Of a stretch of 64,000 nucleotides of DNA, positions 8,771 through 18,405 are shown piece by piece; within the stretch, counting starts at the first letter, position 1; every line of letters begins with the position of its first letter. This stretch comes from Acidimicrobiales bacterium mtb01 (lineage in GTDB: Bacteria > Actinomycetota > Acidimicrobiia > Acidimicrobiales > Ilumatobacteraceae). The position numbers were made by a program, and so were the translations under genes. Below the pieces are notes generated by a model. It had not been told where the DNA came from. It was given only the letters and a program-made list of their open reading frames with translations, and searched no databases. The stretch lies in contig NBNI01000007.1 in NCBI GenBank assembly GCA_004379135.1, forward strand, positions 1,227,501-1,291,500, in the 5' to 3' direction.

Positions 8771-8778
8771 AAGTCAGA

Positions 8779-9645
8779 ATGAGGGGGATGGGCGACGTGC
8801 GCACGGATCCGTTCCTCGGAACAGTCGTCCATGTGGTCGGCCATCGTCAGACCCGGCCCAATCTGCCCACCAACACCGACGTGGCGGGTTGTCCGTTCTG
8901 TCCGGGTGGTTTGGAAGCGCCCGAACCGTACGACGTGCGGTGGTTCCCCAACCGCTGGCCGGCCATGCCCGACGATCGCTGCGAGGTCGTCCTCTACTCC
9001 CCTGATCACGATGCGACCATTCCGTCGCTCGGCGCCACCGGAATGCGCAAGGTCGTCGACCTGTGGGCCGAGCGCACCGCCGCGCTCGGGCGACGCGACG
9101 ACGTCGCGTTCGTTCTGGTGTTCGAGAACCGCGGCGCATCGGTCGGCGCGACCATCTCGCATCCGCACGGCCAGATCTACGCGTACGACCACGTTCCCGA
9201 TCGCCCGCGTCGTCTCTTCGCCTCCGAATGGAGACCCGATCCCCAAGCATCCGAACGGCGAGTCACCGACAACACCTCGTGGGTCTGCGACGTTCCCTTC
9301 GCCTCCGAATTTCCGCTCGCCCTGTCGATCGCACCCGTTGCCCATGTGGGTGATCTGCCCTCGCTCGACGATCGGCAACGCGACGATCTCGCGGCGATGC
9401 TGGTCGACGTCTTCGATCGTCTCGACCGGCTGTTCGACGAGCCGCTTCCCTACATGATGTGGATCAACCAGCGGCCGTTCGACGGAACCCTCCGAAGCAC
9501 CTGGCTCAGCATCGACATCGTGTCGCCGTGGCGCCAGCGACAACTGCCTCGTTTCATCGCAGCCGCCGAGATCGGCGCCGGCGAGTACTTCAACCCGGTC
9601 GTGCCCGAGGACGTGGCCGCCCGGTTGCGCGATCTCAGCCGCTGA
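8779..9645 (+). CDS. galT: Galactose-1-phosphate uridylyltransferase
   Basis: 288 residues in the HIT-superfamily GalT family, swapping UMP between UDP-glucose and galactose-1-phosphate. Visible are the Zn ligands CPFC (38-41), FPNRWPAM (56-63), the catalytic HPHGQ (128-132, nucleophile His130) and the C-terminal INQRPFDGT region. It is shorter than the approximately 330-350 residue norm, mostly by compact ends. Start: ATG 8779 with AAGG at 8766-8769; the ATG at 8788 is an alternative, but the GAGGGGG before it is too close. The open frame extends back to 8626 through the inverted repeat and is unlikely to be translated. It pairs functionally with the divergent alpha-galactosidase. Confidence 0.88.
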   Translation: MRGMGDVRTDPFLGTVVHVVGHRQTRPNLPTNTDVAGCPFCPGGLEAPEPYDVRWFPNRWPAMPDDRCEVVLYSPDHDATIPSLGATGMRKVVDLWAERTAALGRRDDVAFVLVFENRGASVGATISHPHGQIYAYDHVPDRPRRLFASEWRPDPQASERRVTDNTSWVCDVPFASEFPLALSIAPVAHVGDLPSLDDRQRDDLAAMLVDVFDRLDRLFDEPLPYMMWINQRPFDGTLRSTWLSIDIVSPWRQRQLPRFIAAAEIGAGEYFNPVVPEDVAARLRDLSR

Positions 9646-10432
9646 ACGGCGCGAAGTTCGGCGCGCGCTTGTCGAGATACGACTGCACGCCTTCCTGGAA
9701 ATCGGCTCGCTTCAACGAAGCGTCCATGAGCGGTAGCGAACGTGACGTGGCCTCGTCGGCCGACACCGCATGATCGCCGTACAGCTGCTTCTTCATGACC
9801 GCCCAACTGGTGGGGCTGCAGTTCTGGGCCAGGTCGGACGCGTACGCGAGGGTGTGGCTCATGAGCTGATCGGGTGCGACCACGGCGTTCACGAGTCCGA
9901 TCTCGCCGGCTTCGTCGGACGTGAAAACACGCCCGGAGAGGAGAAGATCGAGAGCACGCGGCAACCCGACCAGTCGGGGCAACGCCCACGAGGCTCCGTA
10001 TTCGGCGATGAGACCGCGACGGCTGAACGCGGTCGTGAACTTGGCGCCGGACGCGGCGAAGCGGATGTCGCAGAACATCGCCAGCACGAGGCCCACACCG
10101 GCCGCGGCGCCGTTGATGGCGGCGATCACGGGCTTCGGATAGTCGATCAGTTCGCTGTAGCGACGCGAACCGACGGCCGCGCCCGATCCACCCCCGGGAT
10201 TGGAGCGAATCTGATTGAGCGTGTCCATGTCGGCGCCCGGGCAGAAGCCGCGACCGGCTCCGGTGACGACGACGACGCGGATGTCGTCACGATCACGCGC
10301 TTCGTCGATCCGCGCCCAGAATCGCTCGGCGATCCGGCCGCTCCAGGCGTTGAGACGATCGGGGTTGTTGAGCGTGATGACGCCCACTCCGGAGACGGGA
10401 ACGTCGAGGAGGGCGAAGTCGTGATCGGTCAT
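9635..10432 (-). CDS. Enoyl-CoA hydratase/isomerase (crotonase) family protein
   Basis: A 265-residue crotonase-fold acyl-CoA enzyme. The oxyanion hole is formed by GFCPGADMD (62-70) and the GAAAGVGL segment (108-115), and a catalytic Glu is visible at 144 in RRGLIAEYGASWALPRLVG. Only this one of the two crotonase glutamates is obvious, so isomerase or hydratase activity is not decided. The ATG overlaps the lgt stop (ATGA), so it is the second gene of an lgt-led pair. Its 3' end overlaps galT by 11 bases on the opposite strand. The likely role is fatty-acid or other acyl-CoA degradation. Confidence 0.86.
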   Translation of the reverse strand: MTDHDFALLDVPVSGVGVITLNNPDRLNAWSGRIAERFWARIDEARDRDDIRVVVVTGAGRGFCPGADMDTLNQIRSNPGGGSGAAVGSRRYSELIDYPKPVIAAINGAAAGVGLVLAMFCDIRFAASGAKFTTAFSRRGLIAEYGASWALPRLVGLPRALDLLLSGRVFTSDEAGEIGLVNAVVAPDQLMSHTLAYASDLAQNCSPTSWAVMKKQLYGDHAVSADEATSRSLPLMDASLKRADFQEGVQSYLDKRAPNFAPFSG

Positions 10433-11283
10433 GGGGCCGACGGTACTTCACCGTCGACCGTCTCGATCGGGGCGGGCCGCAACCGGGCCCACACCAGGTA
10501 CGCCACGCCCCCGACGATCAGCACGATCGACATCCACTGATTGAGGCGCAGGCCGCCGCCTTCCTTGGCCGGGTCGATGCGCAGACCCTCGATCCAGAAA
10601 CGACCGATTCCGTATCCGATCACGTAGCACGCGAGCAGCCGCGCCGGACGCGATGACAGCATGCGGCGACCGAGGACGACGAGAACCACCGCCAGGGCGG
10701 CGTTCCACAACGACTCGTACAAGAACGTCGGATGGAAGAGCGTGCCCGGCGCGTAACCAGCCGATGCGACCTTGTCGGCGTCGATCTCCAGACCCCACGG
10801 AAGGTCGGTGGGACGTCCGAACAACTCCTGGTTGAACCAGTTGCCCCAACGACCGATCGACTGCGCGATCGCCAGCGTGGGTGCCACGGCCCACAACGCG
10901 AGCGGCACCGACACACCGTTCTTCTTGAAGTACCACACACCGACGAGGGTGCCGAGCAGGATGCCGCCCGGGATTCCGAGCCCGCCTTCCCAGATCTTCA
11001 CGATGTCGCCCGGCGAATCGGAGAAGCGATCCCATTCGGTGGCCACGTGATACAGCCGTGATCCGATCACACCGGCCGGCACCGCCCACAACGCCATGCC
11101 CGAAGCGAGTTCGGCATCACCGATTCCCGCCGTTTCGAAGCGGCGGCCGGCCCAGCGCACCGCGACGATCACGCCGAGTGCGATCATCAACCCGTACGCA
11201 CGAAGTTTGAGGGGGCCGATGTCGATCGAACCGCCGCCCGGGCTCGGGAGCGACGCGACGATCGATTCGATGGTGGCGAGCAT
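10429..11283 (-). CDS. lgt: Prolipoprotein diacylglyceryl transferase
   Basis: A 284-residue polytopic membrane enzyme that attaches diacylglycerol from phosphatidylglycerol to the lipobox cysteine of prelipoproteins. Family marks: LRAYGLMIALGV in the first membrane segment, VIGSRLYHV, GGLGIPGGILLG, and the Lgt signature SIGRWGNWFNQELFG with the essential arginine. It ends in a short hydrophilic C-terminus. The ATG at 11281-11283 is used. The stop overlaps the crotonase ATG. lnt, the later lipoprotein-maturation enzyme, lies 2.4 kb away at 13705. Confidence 0.95.
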   Translation of the reverse strand: MLATIESIVASLPSPGGGSIDIGPLKLRAYGLMIALGVIVAVRWAGRRFETAGIGDAELASGMALWAVPAGVIGSRLYHVATEWDRFSDSPGDIVKIWEGGLGIPGGILLGTLVGVWYFKKNGVSVPLALWAVAPTLAIAQSIGRWGNWFNQELFGRPTDLPWGLEIDADKVASAGYAPGTLFHPTFLYESLWNAALAVVLVVLGRRMLSSRPARLLACYVIGYGIGRFWIEGLRIDPAKEGGGLRLNQWMSIVLIVGGVAYLVWARLRPAPIETVDGEVPSAP

Positions 11284-11289
11284 CGCCGA

Positions 11290-12066
11290 CTACGAGGCGG
11301 TGACCTTGGCGGCGAACGCCACGGCCGACTCGAAGATCAATTCCTTGTCGAAGTCCTGAGTGGCCACGTGATAGCTGCGATCGAGCAGGATCCGTTCGAC
11401 CGGACCACCCCATTGCTCGGCCAACTGATCGCTCTGCACCGGATCGACCACGTGGTCGTTGCGCGACGTGATGAGGAGGAGCGGCACGGTGCAATTTCCG
11501 TACATGGGAACCATCGGCGTGATGCCGTCCTTCACGAGCGACACCAGCGGCCGCAGTGGCGTTTCGGGATACGCGGTCTCGGTCACGTTCGGATCGGCGA
11601 TATCCGACCCGATTCCGGGGAACACCTCCGTGCCCTCGGCGATGAGACCCTCGACCATGTCGACCATCTCTTGTGCCTGCGGTTGGGCCGCCGGATTGAC
11701 GCACACGATGCCGCTCACTTCGGGATGCTCGATCGCGGTCCAGAGGGTGAGTGATCCGCCCATCGAGAGACCCGCGACCACGACCTTGTCGACGCGCTGT
11801 GCGAGACGCTGATACGCCGCCTCGACCTCGCCCGACCAATGCGACCAGCGCGTCGCGAGCATGTCGCTCACCGCCGTTCCGTGCCCGGGCAGTCGCGGCA
11901 ATTCCACGTGATAACCCGCGGCCGCGAAGGCCTGGGCGACACCCTTCATGGACGACGGGTTGCCGGTGAAACCATGGATGCACAGGGCACCCACCGACTG
12001 TGTTCCGTGATGACTCCAGGCCTCGGCGCCCGGGATCACCGGCGCATTGTCGATGTGATCGGTCAT
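11290..12066 (-). CDS. Alpha/beta-hydrolase, carboxylesterase / monoacylglycerol lipase type
   Basis: A 258-residue alpha/beta-hydrolase. The oxyanion HGFTGNPSSM (31-40), nucleophile elbow GLSMGG (Ser101), acid in SRNDHVVDP and final His in SYHVATQDFDKE are in the order expected for the Est30/MglB-like carboxylesterase group (COG1647), which cleaves short-chain esters or monoglycerides. No signal peptide is seen. It lies 6 bases upstream of lgt on the same strand, so it probably heads the lipase-lgt-crotonase operon. The ATG at 12066 is back to back with the divergent M48 protease. Confidence 0.84.
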   Translation of the reverse strand: MTDHIDNAPVIPGAEAWSHHGTQSVGALCIHGFTGNPSSMKGVAQAFAAAGYHVELPRLPGHGTAVSDMLATRWSHWSGEVEAAYQRLAQRVDKVVVAGLSMGGSLTLWTAIEHPEVSGIVCVNPAAQPQAQEMVDMVEGLIAEGTEVFPGIGSDIADPNVTETAYPETPLRPLVSLVKDGITPMVPMYGNCTVPLLLITSRNDHVVDPVQSDQLAEQWGGPVERILLDRSYHVATQDFDKELIFESAVAFAAKVTAS

Positions 12067-12103
12067 GACTCTGTTCTACCCCACGAACGGCAAGACTGAC
12101 CCC

Positions 12104-12991
12104 ATGGCCGACCGCCGCGGATCACGGAATTTCGACCGCGCCGCCCTGCTCGCCGCCATTCCGCTGATTTCCGTTCTGCCGCTGTGGGCCGTGGCCATGG
12201 TTCCGTTCTGGCTGGTCCTGAATCTGGTGATCGACGTCTCGTATCCGGCCGCGGCCGGCATCTACGTGCTGGCCGGCCTGACCCTCTTCGTGCCGGTGGT
12301 GCAACGTGTCGTCCTCACCCGTCTGATCGGCGCTCGACGCCCGACCGCAGAAGAGGCCCCTCGACTCCAACGCGCCTTCGACGAAGTCGCGCAGGCGCTC
12401 CACGTGCGCGACCGCGGATTCGCCCTGGGCGTGGTGGACGACGATGCCGTCAACGCGTTCGCCTCGGGAGGACACCTCGTGGTCGTCACGTCGTATGCCG
12501 CCCGCCACCTCGAGCACGACGCGTTGTGCGGCGTGCTCGCGCACGAGTTCTGTCATCACCTCGGATCGCACACCCTCGCGCTCACCATGCAGCAGTGGCT
12601 GATGCTCCCCGTCACCACACTCGCCCGCCTCGGCTCGTATCTGCGCAACGTCGCGCTCGCGGCATCCGACACGTTCGCTCGATCGTCCGGTCCGGCTCGG
12701 CGAACCGGGCGGGTGATCGCGTCGATCTTCAACGGGCTCTCATGGTTCTTCGAGATCGGCAGTGTGGCCAGCCATGCGCTCAGCAATCTGGTCGGACGAT
12801 CGGCCGAGTTCCGGGCCGATCAGCGAGTGATCGCCATGGGGTACGGACGTCAGTTGGCCGAGGCGCTTCGACGCACGACGACACAACAATCCAGTCGGCC
12901 GACGAGGTGGTCACACCTTCTCGAGACGCATCCCCCGGCTCGAACGAGAATCGCCCGCATCGAAGCCACGCTGCGCCGCAAACGCCGCTGA
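12104..12991 (+). CDS. M48-family membrane zinc metalloprotease
   Basis: 295 residues from the ATG at 12104 (MADRRGSR); an in-frame upstream ATG at 12065 would overlap the divergent gene and is less likely. Two hydrophobic segments near the N-terminus (AIPLISVLPLWAVAMVPFWL and GIYVLAGLTLFVPVV) precede the catalytic HEFCHH (HExxH, His147). The third ligand region AEFRADQRVIAMG, with its glutamate, is near residue 240. It resembles HtpX/Ste24-like M48 peptidases acting on membrane proteins at the cytoplasmic face. Context gives no substrate. Confidence 0.85.
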   Translation: MADRRGSRNFDRAALLAAIPLISVLPLWAVAMVPFWLVLNLVIDVSYPAAAGIYVLAGLTLFVPVVQRVVLTRLIGARRPTAEEAPRLQRAFDEVAQALHVRDRGFALGVVDDDAVNAFASGGHLVVVTSYAARHLEHDALCGVLAHEFCHHLGSHTLALTMQQWLMLPVTTLARLGSYLRNVALAASDTFARSSGPARRTGRVIASIFNGLSWFFEIGSVASHALSNLVGRSAEFRADQRVIAMGYGRQLAEALRRTTTQQSSRPTRWSHLLETHPPARTRIARIEATLRRKRR

Positions 12992-13047
12992 GAATTCGAC
13001 TGCGCGCCGACCGACGGCCCTGCGGATCACCTGCGAGACTCTTCCTC

Positions 13048-13692
13048 ATGCGCACGAATTCCCGCGCCTCGCTTCTCATCACGGCCGCCCTCGCTCTTCC
13101 GATCACGGCCTGCGGCTCGGATGAGACCGCGCCTGAAACATCCTCCGCAGCAGTGACGACGACGACCGTGCCGGCGAGCACCACCACGACGATCGCAACG
13201 ACCACCACGACCCTCTGGACCGGGCCGCCGACCCTGGCCCCCGGCGCCACGTTGCCGACGCCGATCGCCCCACCCGGCCCGGACGAAGTCGACCCCGAGG
13301 TGCTCATGGGCACGATGGAGATTCCGGCGCTCATGATGTCGTCGCCGATCTACGAAGGGATCACCGACCCGACGTTCGATCGCGGCGTCGGTTGGTGGCC
13401 CGGTACCGCTCGTCCCGGCGAACCCGGAAACGTCGTGCTCGGAGGCCACCGCACCAGTACCCCCCGACCCTTTCGCCATCTCGAACTCCTCGAACCGGGC
13501 GATGAAATCGTCTTCACCATCGACACGGGCGTGTTCGTCTATCGCGTGACCGGCACGCAGATCGTCGAACCCGAAGCCATGTGGATCGTCGACCAGACAC
13601 CGTTGGCCACCGCGACTCTCTTCGCGTGCCATCCACCCGGATCGACCAAGGAGCGCATCGTCGTGTTCGCCGAGTTCGATCGTCGGGCGTAG
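13048..13692 (+). CDS. Sortase-family transpeptidase with lipoprotein signal (class E/F-like)
   Basis: 214 residues. The N-terminus has a short hydrophobic signal ending in a lipobox-like ITAC (Cys22), then about 50 residues rich in Thr, Ala and Pro (27-75). The sortase core from 85 onwards shows GNVVLGGHRTST with catalytic His134, TLFACHPPG with Cys194 and KER with Arg203: the full His-Cys-Arg triad. Sortases attach surface proteins to peptidoglycan or polymerise pilins; lipid anchoring instead of a transmembrane signal is unusual. No LPxTG substrate is apparent nearby. It sits 12 bases before lnt, an enzyme of lipoprotein maturation. The ATG at 13048 is preceded by a weak GAGAC. Confidence 0.86.
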   Translation: MRTNSRASLLITAALALPITACGSDETAPETSSAAVTTTTVPASTTTTIATTTTTLWTGPPTLAPGATLPTPIAPPGPDEVDPEVLMGTMEIPALMMSSPIYEGITDPTFDRGVGWWPGTARPGEPGNVVLGGHRTSTPRPFRHLELLEPGDEIVFTIDTGVFVYRVTGTQIVEPEAMWIVDQTPLATATLFACHPPGSTKERIVVFAEFDRRA

Positions 13693-13704
13693 CGTTCTCC
13701 TCTC

Positions 13705-15207
13705 ATGACACGCGGCGACTCCTTCTCCCGACGTCGAGTCGGCTGGTCACTGGTTGCCGGCCTGCTCGTCGCGGCGTCGATGCCGCCGTGGGGCTGGTGG
13801 CCGCTGTCGTTCGTGGGTCTGGCGATGTTGGCGCGGCTCGAACTCACCACTCCGCGGGCCCGCGATCGATTCGTTATCGCAACCGTGGCCGGTCTCGGCT
13901 GGTTCGTGCCGGCCCTCTCGTGGATGTGGTTCCTGACCGCTCCGGGCTACCTCATCGCAGCGTTGATCTTCGCAGTGCTGCACGGAGTCGCGTCAGCCGC
14001 GGCCGGCGCGGTCGATCGCGACATGCGCGTGGTGGCTCTGCCCGCGGCTCACACCTTGGTCGAAGCGCTGCGCCTCTCGTTTCCCTTCGGCGGCGTCCCA
14101 CTCGCCACACTTGGCATCGCGCAAGTGGCCGGTCCGCTCGACGACATCGCCCGTGTGGGCGGCGTCGTGCTGCTCACCTGGGTCACCTGGCAGATCGGCG
14201 CACTGCTCGTGCGACGTTCGGGCTCGGGGCCCGCGTTCCGAACCGCGCGGCGCGTCGCGATCATCACGGTGGTCGTGATCTTCTTCGTGGCCATCAACGC
14301 ACCACGCGGATCCGACCTCGGCCGGGCAATCGACATCGCGGCCGTGCAAGGTGGCGGCCCGCAGGGCACACGGGCCATCGACACCGACCCGCGCGACGTC
14401 GTCGAACGTCACCTCGCCGCCACTCGGTTGCTGGTCGATGAAGGTCGATCCCCCGATCTGGTGGTGTGGCCCGAGAACGTGATCGACGTGCCCGATTTCG
14501 AGACGAGTGTCGAACTCACCGAAGTCGCCTCGTTCGCTACACGACTCGACGCGCCGTTCCTCGTGGGCATCACCGAGGACGTCGACTCCGAATCGTTCAC
14601 CAACGCACAGGTGGTGGTCGAACCGTCGTCCGAACGCGTGATCGATCGCTACGACAAGGTTCGCCGGGTGCCGTTCGGTGAATACATGCCGTTGCGCGGT
14701 CTGCTCGACAGCGTGGGCGCTCCGGTCGACTTGGTGCCGAGGGATGCCGTGGCCGGCACCGGCCCCGCCGTGCTGTTGGCACCGAACGTGGCCGGCTCCG
14801 ATCTCCGGGCTGCCGTCGTCATCTCGTGGGAAGTCTTCTTCGGCGGGCGCGCCCGGGAAGGCGTGAAGAACGGCGGCGAGCTCATCATCAATCCCACCAA
14901 CGGCTCGAGTTACACCTGGACGGTTCTGCAGACCCAGCAGATCGCATCGTCGCGCCTGCGCGCGATCGAAACCGGTCGCTGGGTCGTGCAGGTGGCGCCC
15001 ACCGGCTTCAGCGCGTTCGTCTCCCCGAGCGGCCACGTTTACGACCGCACCGCCGTCAGCGAGCAAGTCGTCATCTCCCGATCGATACCACTCCGCTCGG
15101 GAGACACGCTCTACACGTCGATCGGTGACGGCCCGTGGATCGCCGCGGTCGGTGCGGTGCTGGCAATGACCTTCGTTCGTCGGATCAGACTTCGATCACG
15201 ACGGTGA
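13705..15207 (+). CDS. lnt: Apolipoprotein N-acyltransferase homologue with Ser in place of the nucleophilic Cys
   Basis: 500 residues: an N-terminal bundle of about six membrane helices (starting [13 protein letters not shown]), an extracytoplasmic nitrilase-type domain (about 210-460) and a final membrane helix ([14 protein letters not shown]). Lnt N-acylates the diacylglyceryl-cysteine of lipoproteins through a Glu-Lys-Cys triad. Here Glu257 (VVWPENV) and Lys318 ([15 protein letters not shown]) are in place, but the position of the catalytic Cys (ICYE in E. coli, ICWE in many actinobacteria) reads ISWE: codon TCG, Ser374. The gene is otherwise full length and undamaged. Either this homologue works with serine or another residue, or it has another role. 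Confidence 0.85.
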   Translation: MTRGDSFSRRRVGWSLVAGLLVAASMPPWGWWPLSFVGLAMLARLELTTPRARDRFVIATVAGLGWFVPALSWMWFLTAPGYLIAALIFAVLHGVASAAAGAVDRDMRVVALPAAHTLVEALRLSFPFGGVPLATLGIAQVAGPLDDIARVGGVVLLTWVTWQIGALLVRRSGSGPAFRTARRVAIITVVVIFFVAINAPRGSDLGRAIDIAAVQGGGPQGTRAIDTDPRDVVERHLAATRLLVDEGRSPDLVVWPENVIDVPDFETSVELTEVASFATRLDAPFLVGITEDVDSESFTNAQVVVEPSSERVIDRYDKVRRVPFGEYMPLRGLLDSVGAPVDLVPRDAVAGTGPAVLLAPNVAGSDLRAAVVISWEVFFGGRAREGVKNGGELIINPTNGSSYTWTVLQTQQIASSRLRAIETGRWVVQVAPTGFSAFVSPSGHVYDRTAVSEQVVISRSIPLRSGDTLYTSIGDGPWIAAVGAVLAMTFVRRIRLRSRR

Positions 15208-15634
15208 CCGGGCCGTCGTTCACGAGCGCGACCTTCATGTCGGTTCGGAATCGACCCGTCGCCACCGACGCACCCAGCCGCTCGAGTTCGGTCACCACTC
15301 GCTGAACGAGGGGTTCGGCGACTTCGGGCCGGGCGGCCGCGATCCAACTCGGCCGGCGACCCGCACTCGTGTCGCCGTACAACGTGAATTGACTGACGAC
15401 GAGCACCGAGCGTGTCGTGTCGGCGATCGACTCGTTCATCACGCCGCGTTCGTCGTCCATCACGCGCAGATTCCAGATCTTGTCGGCCATCCTGGCCGCC
15501 GTTCGCTCGTCGTCGGAGTGCGTGACACCGAGCAGAACCATCAGGCCGGGGCCGATGGACCCGACGCGATCGGTCACGCCATCGACCGTCGAGTCGACCC
15601 AAGCCGACTCGACTCGCTGCACGACCGCCTTCAC
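15185..15634 (-). CDS. dtd: D-aminoacyl-tRNA deacylase
   Basis: 149 residues, the normal DTD length. It removes D-amino acids (and Gly from tRNA-Ala) wrongly loaded on tRNA. The two active-site signatures are present: [17 protein letters not shown] (Ser-Gln-Thr motif) and [10 protein letters not shown] (Gly-cisPro motif) at the C-terminus. The start is a GTG at 15632-15634 giving [13 protein letters not shown]; the open frame continues upstream through the epimerase but without homology. The 3' end overlaps lnt by 23 bases, convergent. Confidence 0.93.
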   Translation of the reverse strand: MKAVVQRVESAWVDSTVDGVTDRVGSIGPGLMVLLGVTHSDDERTAARMADKIWNLRVMDDERGVMNESIADTTRSVLVVSQFTLYGDTSAGRRPSWIAAARPEVAEPLVQRVVTELERLGASVATGRFRTDMKVALVNDGPVTVVIEV

Positions 15635-15676
15635 ACCGCGATCGTGCCACACGATCGATCCTGACAAGATGATCGG

Positions 15677-16489
15677 GTGATCGAACTCGCCGCCGGCCCT
15701 CACACCGCTCGCGTCGACGACGAGTGCGGCGGACGGCTGGCGTCGTTGCGCTTCGATGGCCGAGAAGTCCTCGTCACCCACGATGTCGAGACGACCACTT
15801 CTCCGCTCGGCTGGGGGTCGTATCCGATGGTGCCGTTCGCCGGTCGCATCCGACACGGACGGTTCACGTTCGACGGACGCGTTCACTCCCTCCCGCTCAA
15901 CATGCCACCTCACGCCATCCACGGCACGGTGTTCGAATCGCGTTGGGACGTCGTCGACACGGACGACCTGACGTGTCGGCTCCGGTGCGATCTCGGAGAA
16001 CAGTGGCCGTTTCGAGGTCGTGTCGAGCACGTCATCGCGCTGCGCCATGACTCGACCGGCCGCGGAGGCGTCGACCACCGACTCACGGTGTTCGCCGAAG
16101 AACCGATGCCGGCTCAGGTCGGTTGGCATCCTTGGTTCGTCCGACCCGTGTCGAGCCGCCTGCGTTTCAGAGCGATGCATCGGCGCGATGCCGAAGGAAT
16201 CGCGCGACCAGTCGAGTCGCCGATTCCGGATCTCGTTCCCGGCGCGATCGACGACAGTTTCGTCGATCCTCAAGAGATCTTGACGCTCCACTACGACACC
16301 TTCGATCTCGAACTCACGAGCACGTGCCGCGACTGGGTCGTCTACGACGAGCCGACGCATGCGACCTGCGTGGAACCCCAATCCGGCCCACCCGATGCGC
16401 TCAATCACGCCCCTTCCGTGGTGACACCTTCCCAGCCGATGACCCACCGATTCGCCATCGAGTGGGTCGCCCGCGCGGCCCGAGCGTGA
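15677..16489 (+). CDS. Aldose 1-epimerase (galactose mutarotase) family protein
   Basis: A 270-residue beta-supersandwich epimerase. Family motifs: [14 protein letters not shown] with the substrate-binding Arg, [11 protein letters not shown] (His), VGWHPWF (His) and the catalytic Glu in [13 protein letters not shown]. It interconverts alpha and beta anomers of aldoses; galactose would fit the galT and alpha-galactosidase genes 6-7 kb away, but hexose-6-phosphate mutarotases share the fold. It begins with GTG at 15677. The 42-base gap to divergent dtd holds both promoters. Confidence 0.85.
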   Translation: MIELAAGPHTARVDDECGGRLASLRFDGREVLVTHDVETTTSPLGWGSYPMVPFAGRIRHGRFTFDGRVHSLPLNMPPHAIHGTVFESRWDVVDTDDLTCRLRCDLGEQWPFRGRVEHVIALRHDSTGRGGVDHRLTVFAEEPMPAQVGWHPWFVRPVSSRLRFRAMHRRDAEGIARPVESPIPDLVPGAIDDSFVDPQEILTLHYDTFDLELTSTCRDWVVYDEPTHATCVEPQSGPPDALNHAPSVVTPSQPMTHRFAIEWVARAARA

Positions 16490-16580
16490 CGTACGTCCCG
16501 CCGACGGGGTGATCGTCGGGCAGACTTTCTGCGAGATCTCCGGACGCCGCGTCTCTTGCTCGACGTGGAGACGACGAAAC

Positions 16581-18377
16581 ATGACCACCACGACCGACGC
16601 CCAACTCGTCTCCGCCTACTTGAGCGGCGATCGCACGGCTCTGGCGACGATCTACGACCGCTACGCACCGGGGCTGTACGACACGGCGCGAGCGATGTTG
16701 TCCGATCGCCACGACGCGTCCGACATGGTGCAGGACGTCTTCGTGATCGCGGCCGAACGCCTCGATCAATTGCGCGAACCCGACCGACTCAAGCCGTGGC
16801 TCTACGCGGTGCTGCGCAACGAGGTGTACCGCCGCACCAAGAAGCGCAAGCGCGCGGTGCCCACCGACTTCCAGAGCGAGACGGTGCCTGACGTGCCGGC
16901 CGCCTACGACCCGCGACAGGCGGGAGAGGCGATCGCCTACGAGGAGTTGGCGTCGATGGTGCGTTCGGCCTCGGCCGGCCTCGACGAACGCGACCGTCTC
17001 GTGCTCGAACTGTCGGTGCGCCAAGGATTGTCGGGGTCCGATCTCGCCGATGCTCTCGGCGTGTCGGCCGAGCAGAGCTACTCGCTCGTTCACCGCATGC
17101 GTGAACGCGTGGAGAAGAGCCTCGGTGCCTACGCCGTCGCCAAGGCCGGCCGACGTGACTGCGCCGATCTCGATCGGTTGCTCGCCGCATGGGACGGCGA
17201 ATTCACCGTGCTCATCCGCAAGCGCGTGAATCGGCACATCGAGGAATGCGAGACCTGCGATCGCAGCCGCAAGACCCTCGCCCCGCTGGCGCTCTTCGGT
17301 GCCGCACCGGCGTTCGTCCTGCCCTTCGGCCTCCGCGATCGTGTTCTCGCGGCCACCGCCAACGTCGGACCCGGTGCCGGTTCGGGCTCGGGCAGCACAT
17401 CGACGAGCAGTTCTTCGTCGACACCGTCGACTTCGTCGACATCGACGCCATCGTCGTCGCGACTGTCGTTCGATGCGCGCACGGGCTTCCCTCGTGCGGC
17501 CCGTCTCGGTCGGCGCGCTCTGTTCGCGCTCTTCGGTTCGTCGATCGCCGTGATCGCGGTGGTGGGTGCCGTCCTGGTGGCGCAAACCGATGGCGACGAG
17601 CAAGCCGGCGATTCTTCGAGCGCCGTCACCGAGGTGAGTACGACGACACCTGACGAGACGACCGTCGGGTCCGACACCGGCGGGTCCGACACCGGCGTCG
17701 GTGTGGTGTCGCCGATGGTGCCGACACCTCCCCCACCCCCACCGGGCGGCTCGGGCAACTCCGGCAACTCGGGCAACTCGGGCAACACGGGCAACACGGG
17801 TGCGGGGGGCCCGCCGGCGGCTCCCACCGACACGAATGCTCCACTCGCACCGGCCGGATCCACCGTCACCACGACCACGATGGTCGCGACGACCACCGCG
17901 CCTGTCGCGCCCGTGGCACCTACGTCCACCGCGGCACGCTCGTCGGCGACGACATCACCACCCAAGACGACAACCACCACGACAACGACATCGCCGCCGA
18001 AGACCACGACCACGACATCAACACCCAAGACGACGACCACGACGACTACGACGACTGCCGCACCTCAGCGCACACTCGTGCTCAGCAAGGTGGCCGGAAC
18101 GTTCCCGTCGTGCAGCACGTTCGGCGTTCAAGGAGTCGTCACCACCACCGAAACTGGCATCCAGGTCTTCGGCGAGGTCGAATTCTTCAACATCGACAAG
18201 AAGACGCTCGGCGTTCGTCAGGTGAAGGTGGCGCTCGCCACCGCGTCCACGTGGCGTGGCACCGTTGCCACCACGCCCACCGGAGCGGTGAGCGCTCGGA
18301 TCCGCCTCACGGCCCGGTCGATGTCGGGTTTGACCAGCACCGGAACCGGATCGGCCACCCAGACCAACACGTGCTGA
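16581..18377 (+). CDS. ECF sigma factor fused to zinc anti-sigma-like motif, membrane span and Thr/Pro-rich exterior domain
   Basis: 598 residues from ATG 16581, with GGAG about 10 bases upstream; the longer start at 16509 lacks homology. Residues 8-85 are sigma region 2 ([20 protein letters not shown]) and about 125-185 region 4 ([20 protein letters not shown] helix-turn-helix). Then comes a zinc-finger anti-sigma-type motif H219-x3-C223-x2-C226, a Ser/Thr linker, one transmembrane helix near 312-334 ([17 protein letters not shown]), a long low-complexity region with GNS/GNT and Thr-Pro repeats (about 345-490), and an approximately 100-residue C-terminal domain with two cysteines. Sigma factor, tether and possible sensor are thus one polypeptide. 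Release by proteolysis is an inference. The terminal domain is not recognised. Confidence 0.88.
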   Translation: MTTTTDAQLVSAYLSGDRTALATIYDRYAPGLYDTARAMLSDRHDASDMVQDVFVIAAERLDQLREPDRLKPWLYAVLRNEVYRRTKKRKRAVPTDFQSETVPDVPAAYDPRQAGEAIAYEELASMVRSASAGLDERDRLVLELSVRQGLSGSDLADALGVSAEQSYSLVHRMRERVEKSLGAYAVAKAGRRDCADLDRLLAAWDGEFTVLIRKRVNRHIEECETCDRSRKTLAPLALFGAAPAFVLPFGLRDRVLAATANVGPGAGSGSGSTSTSSSSSTPSTSSTSTPSSSRLSFDARTGFPRAARLGRRALFALFGSSIAVIAVVGAVLVAQTDGDEQAGDSSSAVTEVSTTTPDETTVGSDTGGSDTGVGVVSPMVPTPPPPPPGGSGNSGNSGNSGNTGNTGAGGPPAAPTDTNAPLAPAGSTVTTTTMVATTTAPVAPVAPTSTAARSSATTSPPKTTTTTTTTSPPKTTTTTSTPKTTTTTTTTTAAPQRTLVLSKVAGTFPSCSTFGVQGVVTTTETGIQVFGEVEFFNIDKKTLGVRQVKVALATASTWRGTVATTPTGAVSARIRLTARSMSGLTSTGTGSATQTNTC

Positions 18378-18405
18378 AAGTGACCCGCCGGTAGCCTCGG
18401 CTCTC

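Noticed and set aside
8626-8778. Longer N-terminus for galT (extra 51 residues)
   Set aside because: The extension translates the inverted repeat, has no family similarity, and the GalT fold begins near DPFLGTVVHV.
17750-17803. CRISPR-like short repeats
   Set aside because: They are in-frame Gly-Asn-Ser/Thr codon repeats within the sigma-fusion gene, without spacers.
17129-18040. Long Val-rich open frame opposite the sigma-fusion gene
   Set aside because: Low-complexity antisense of the Thr/Pro/GNS-repeat region.
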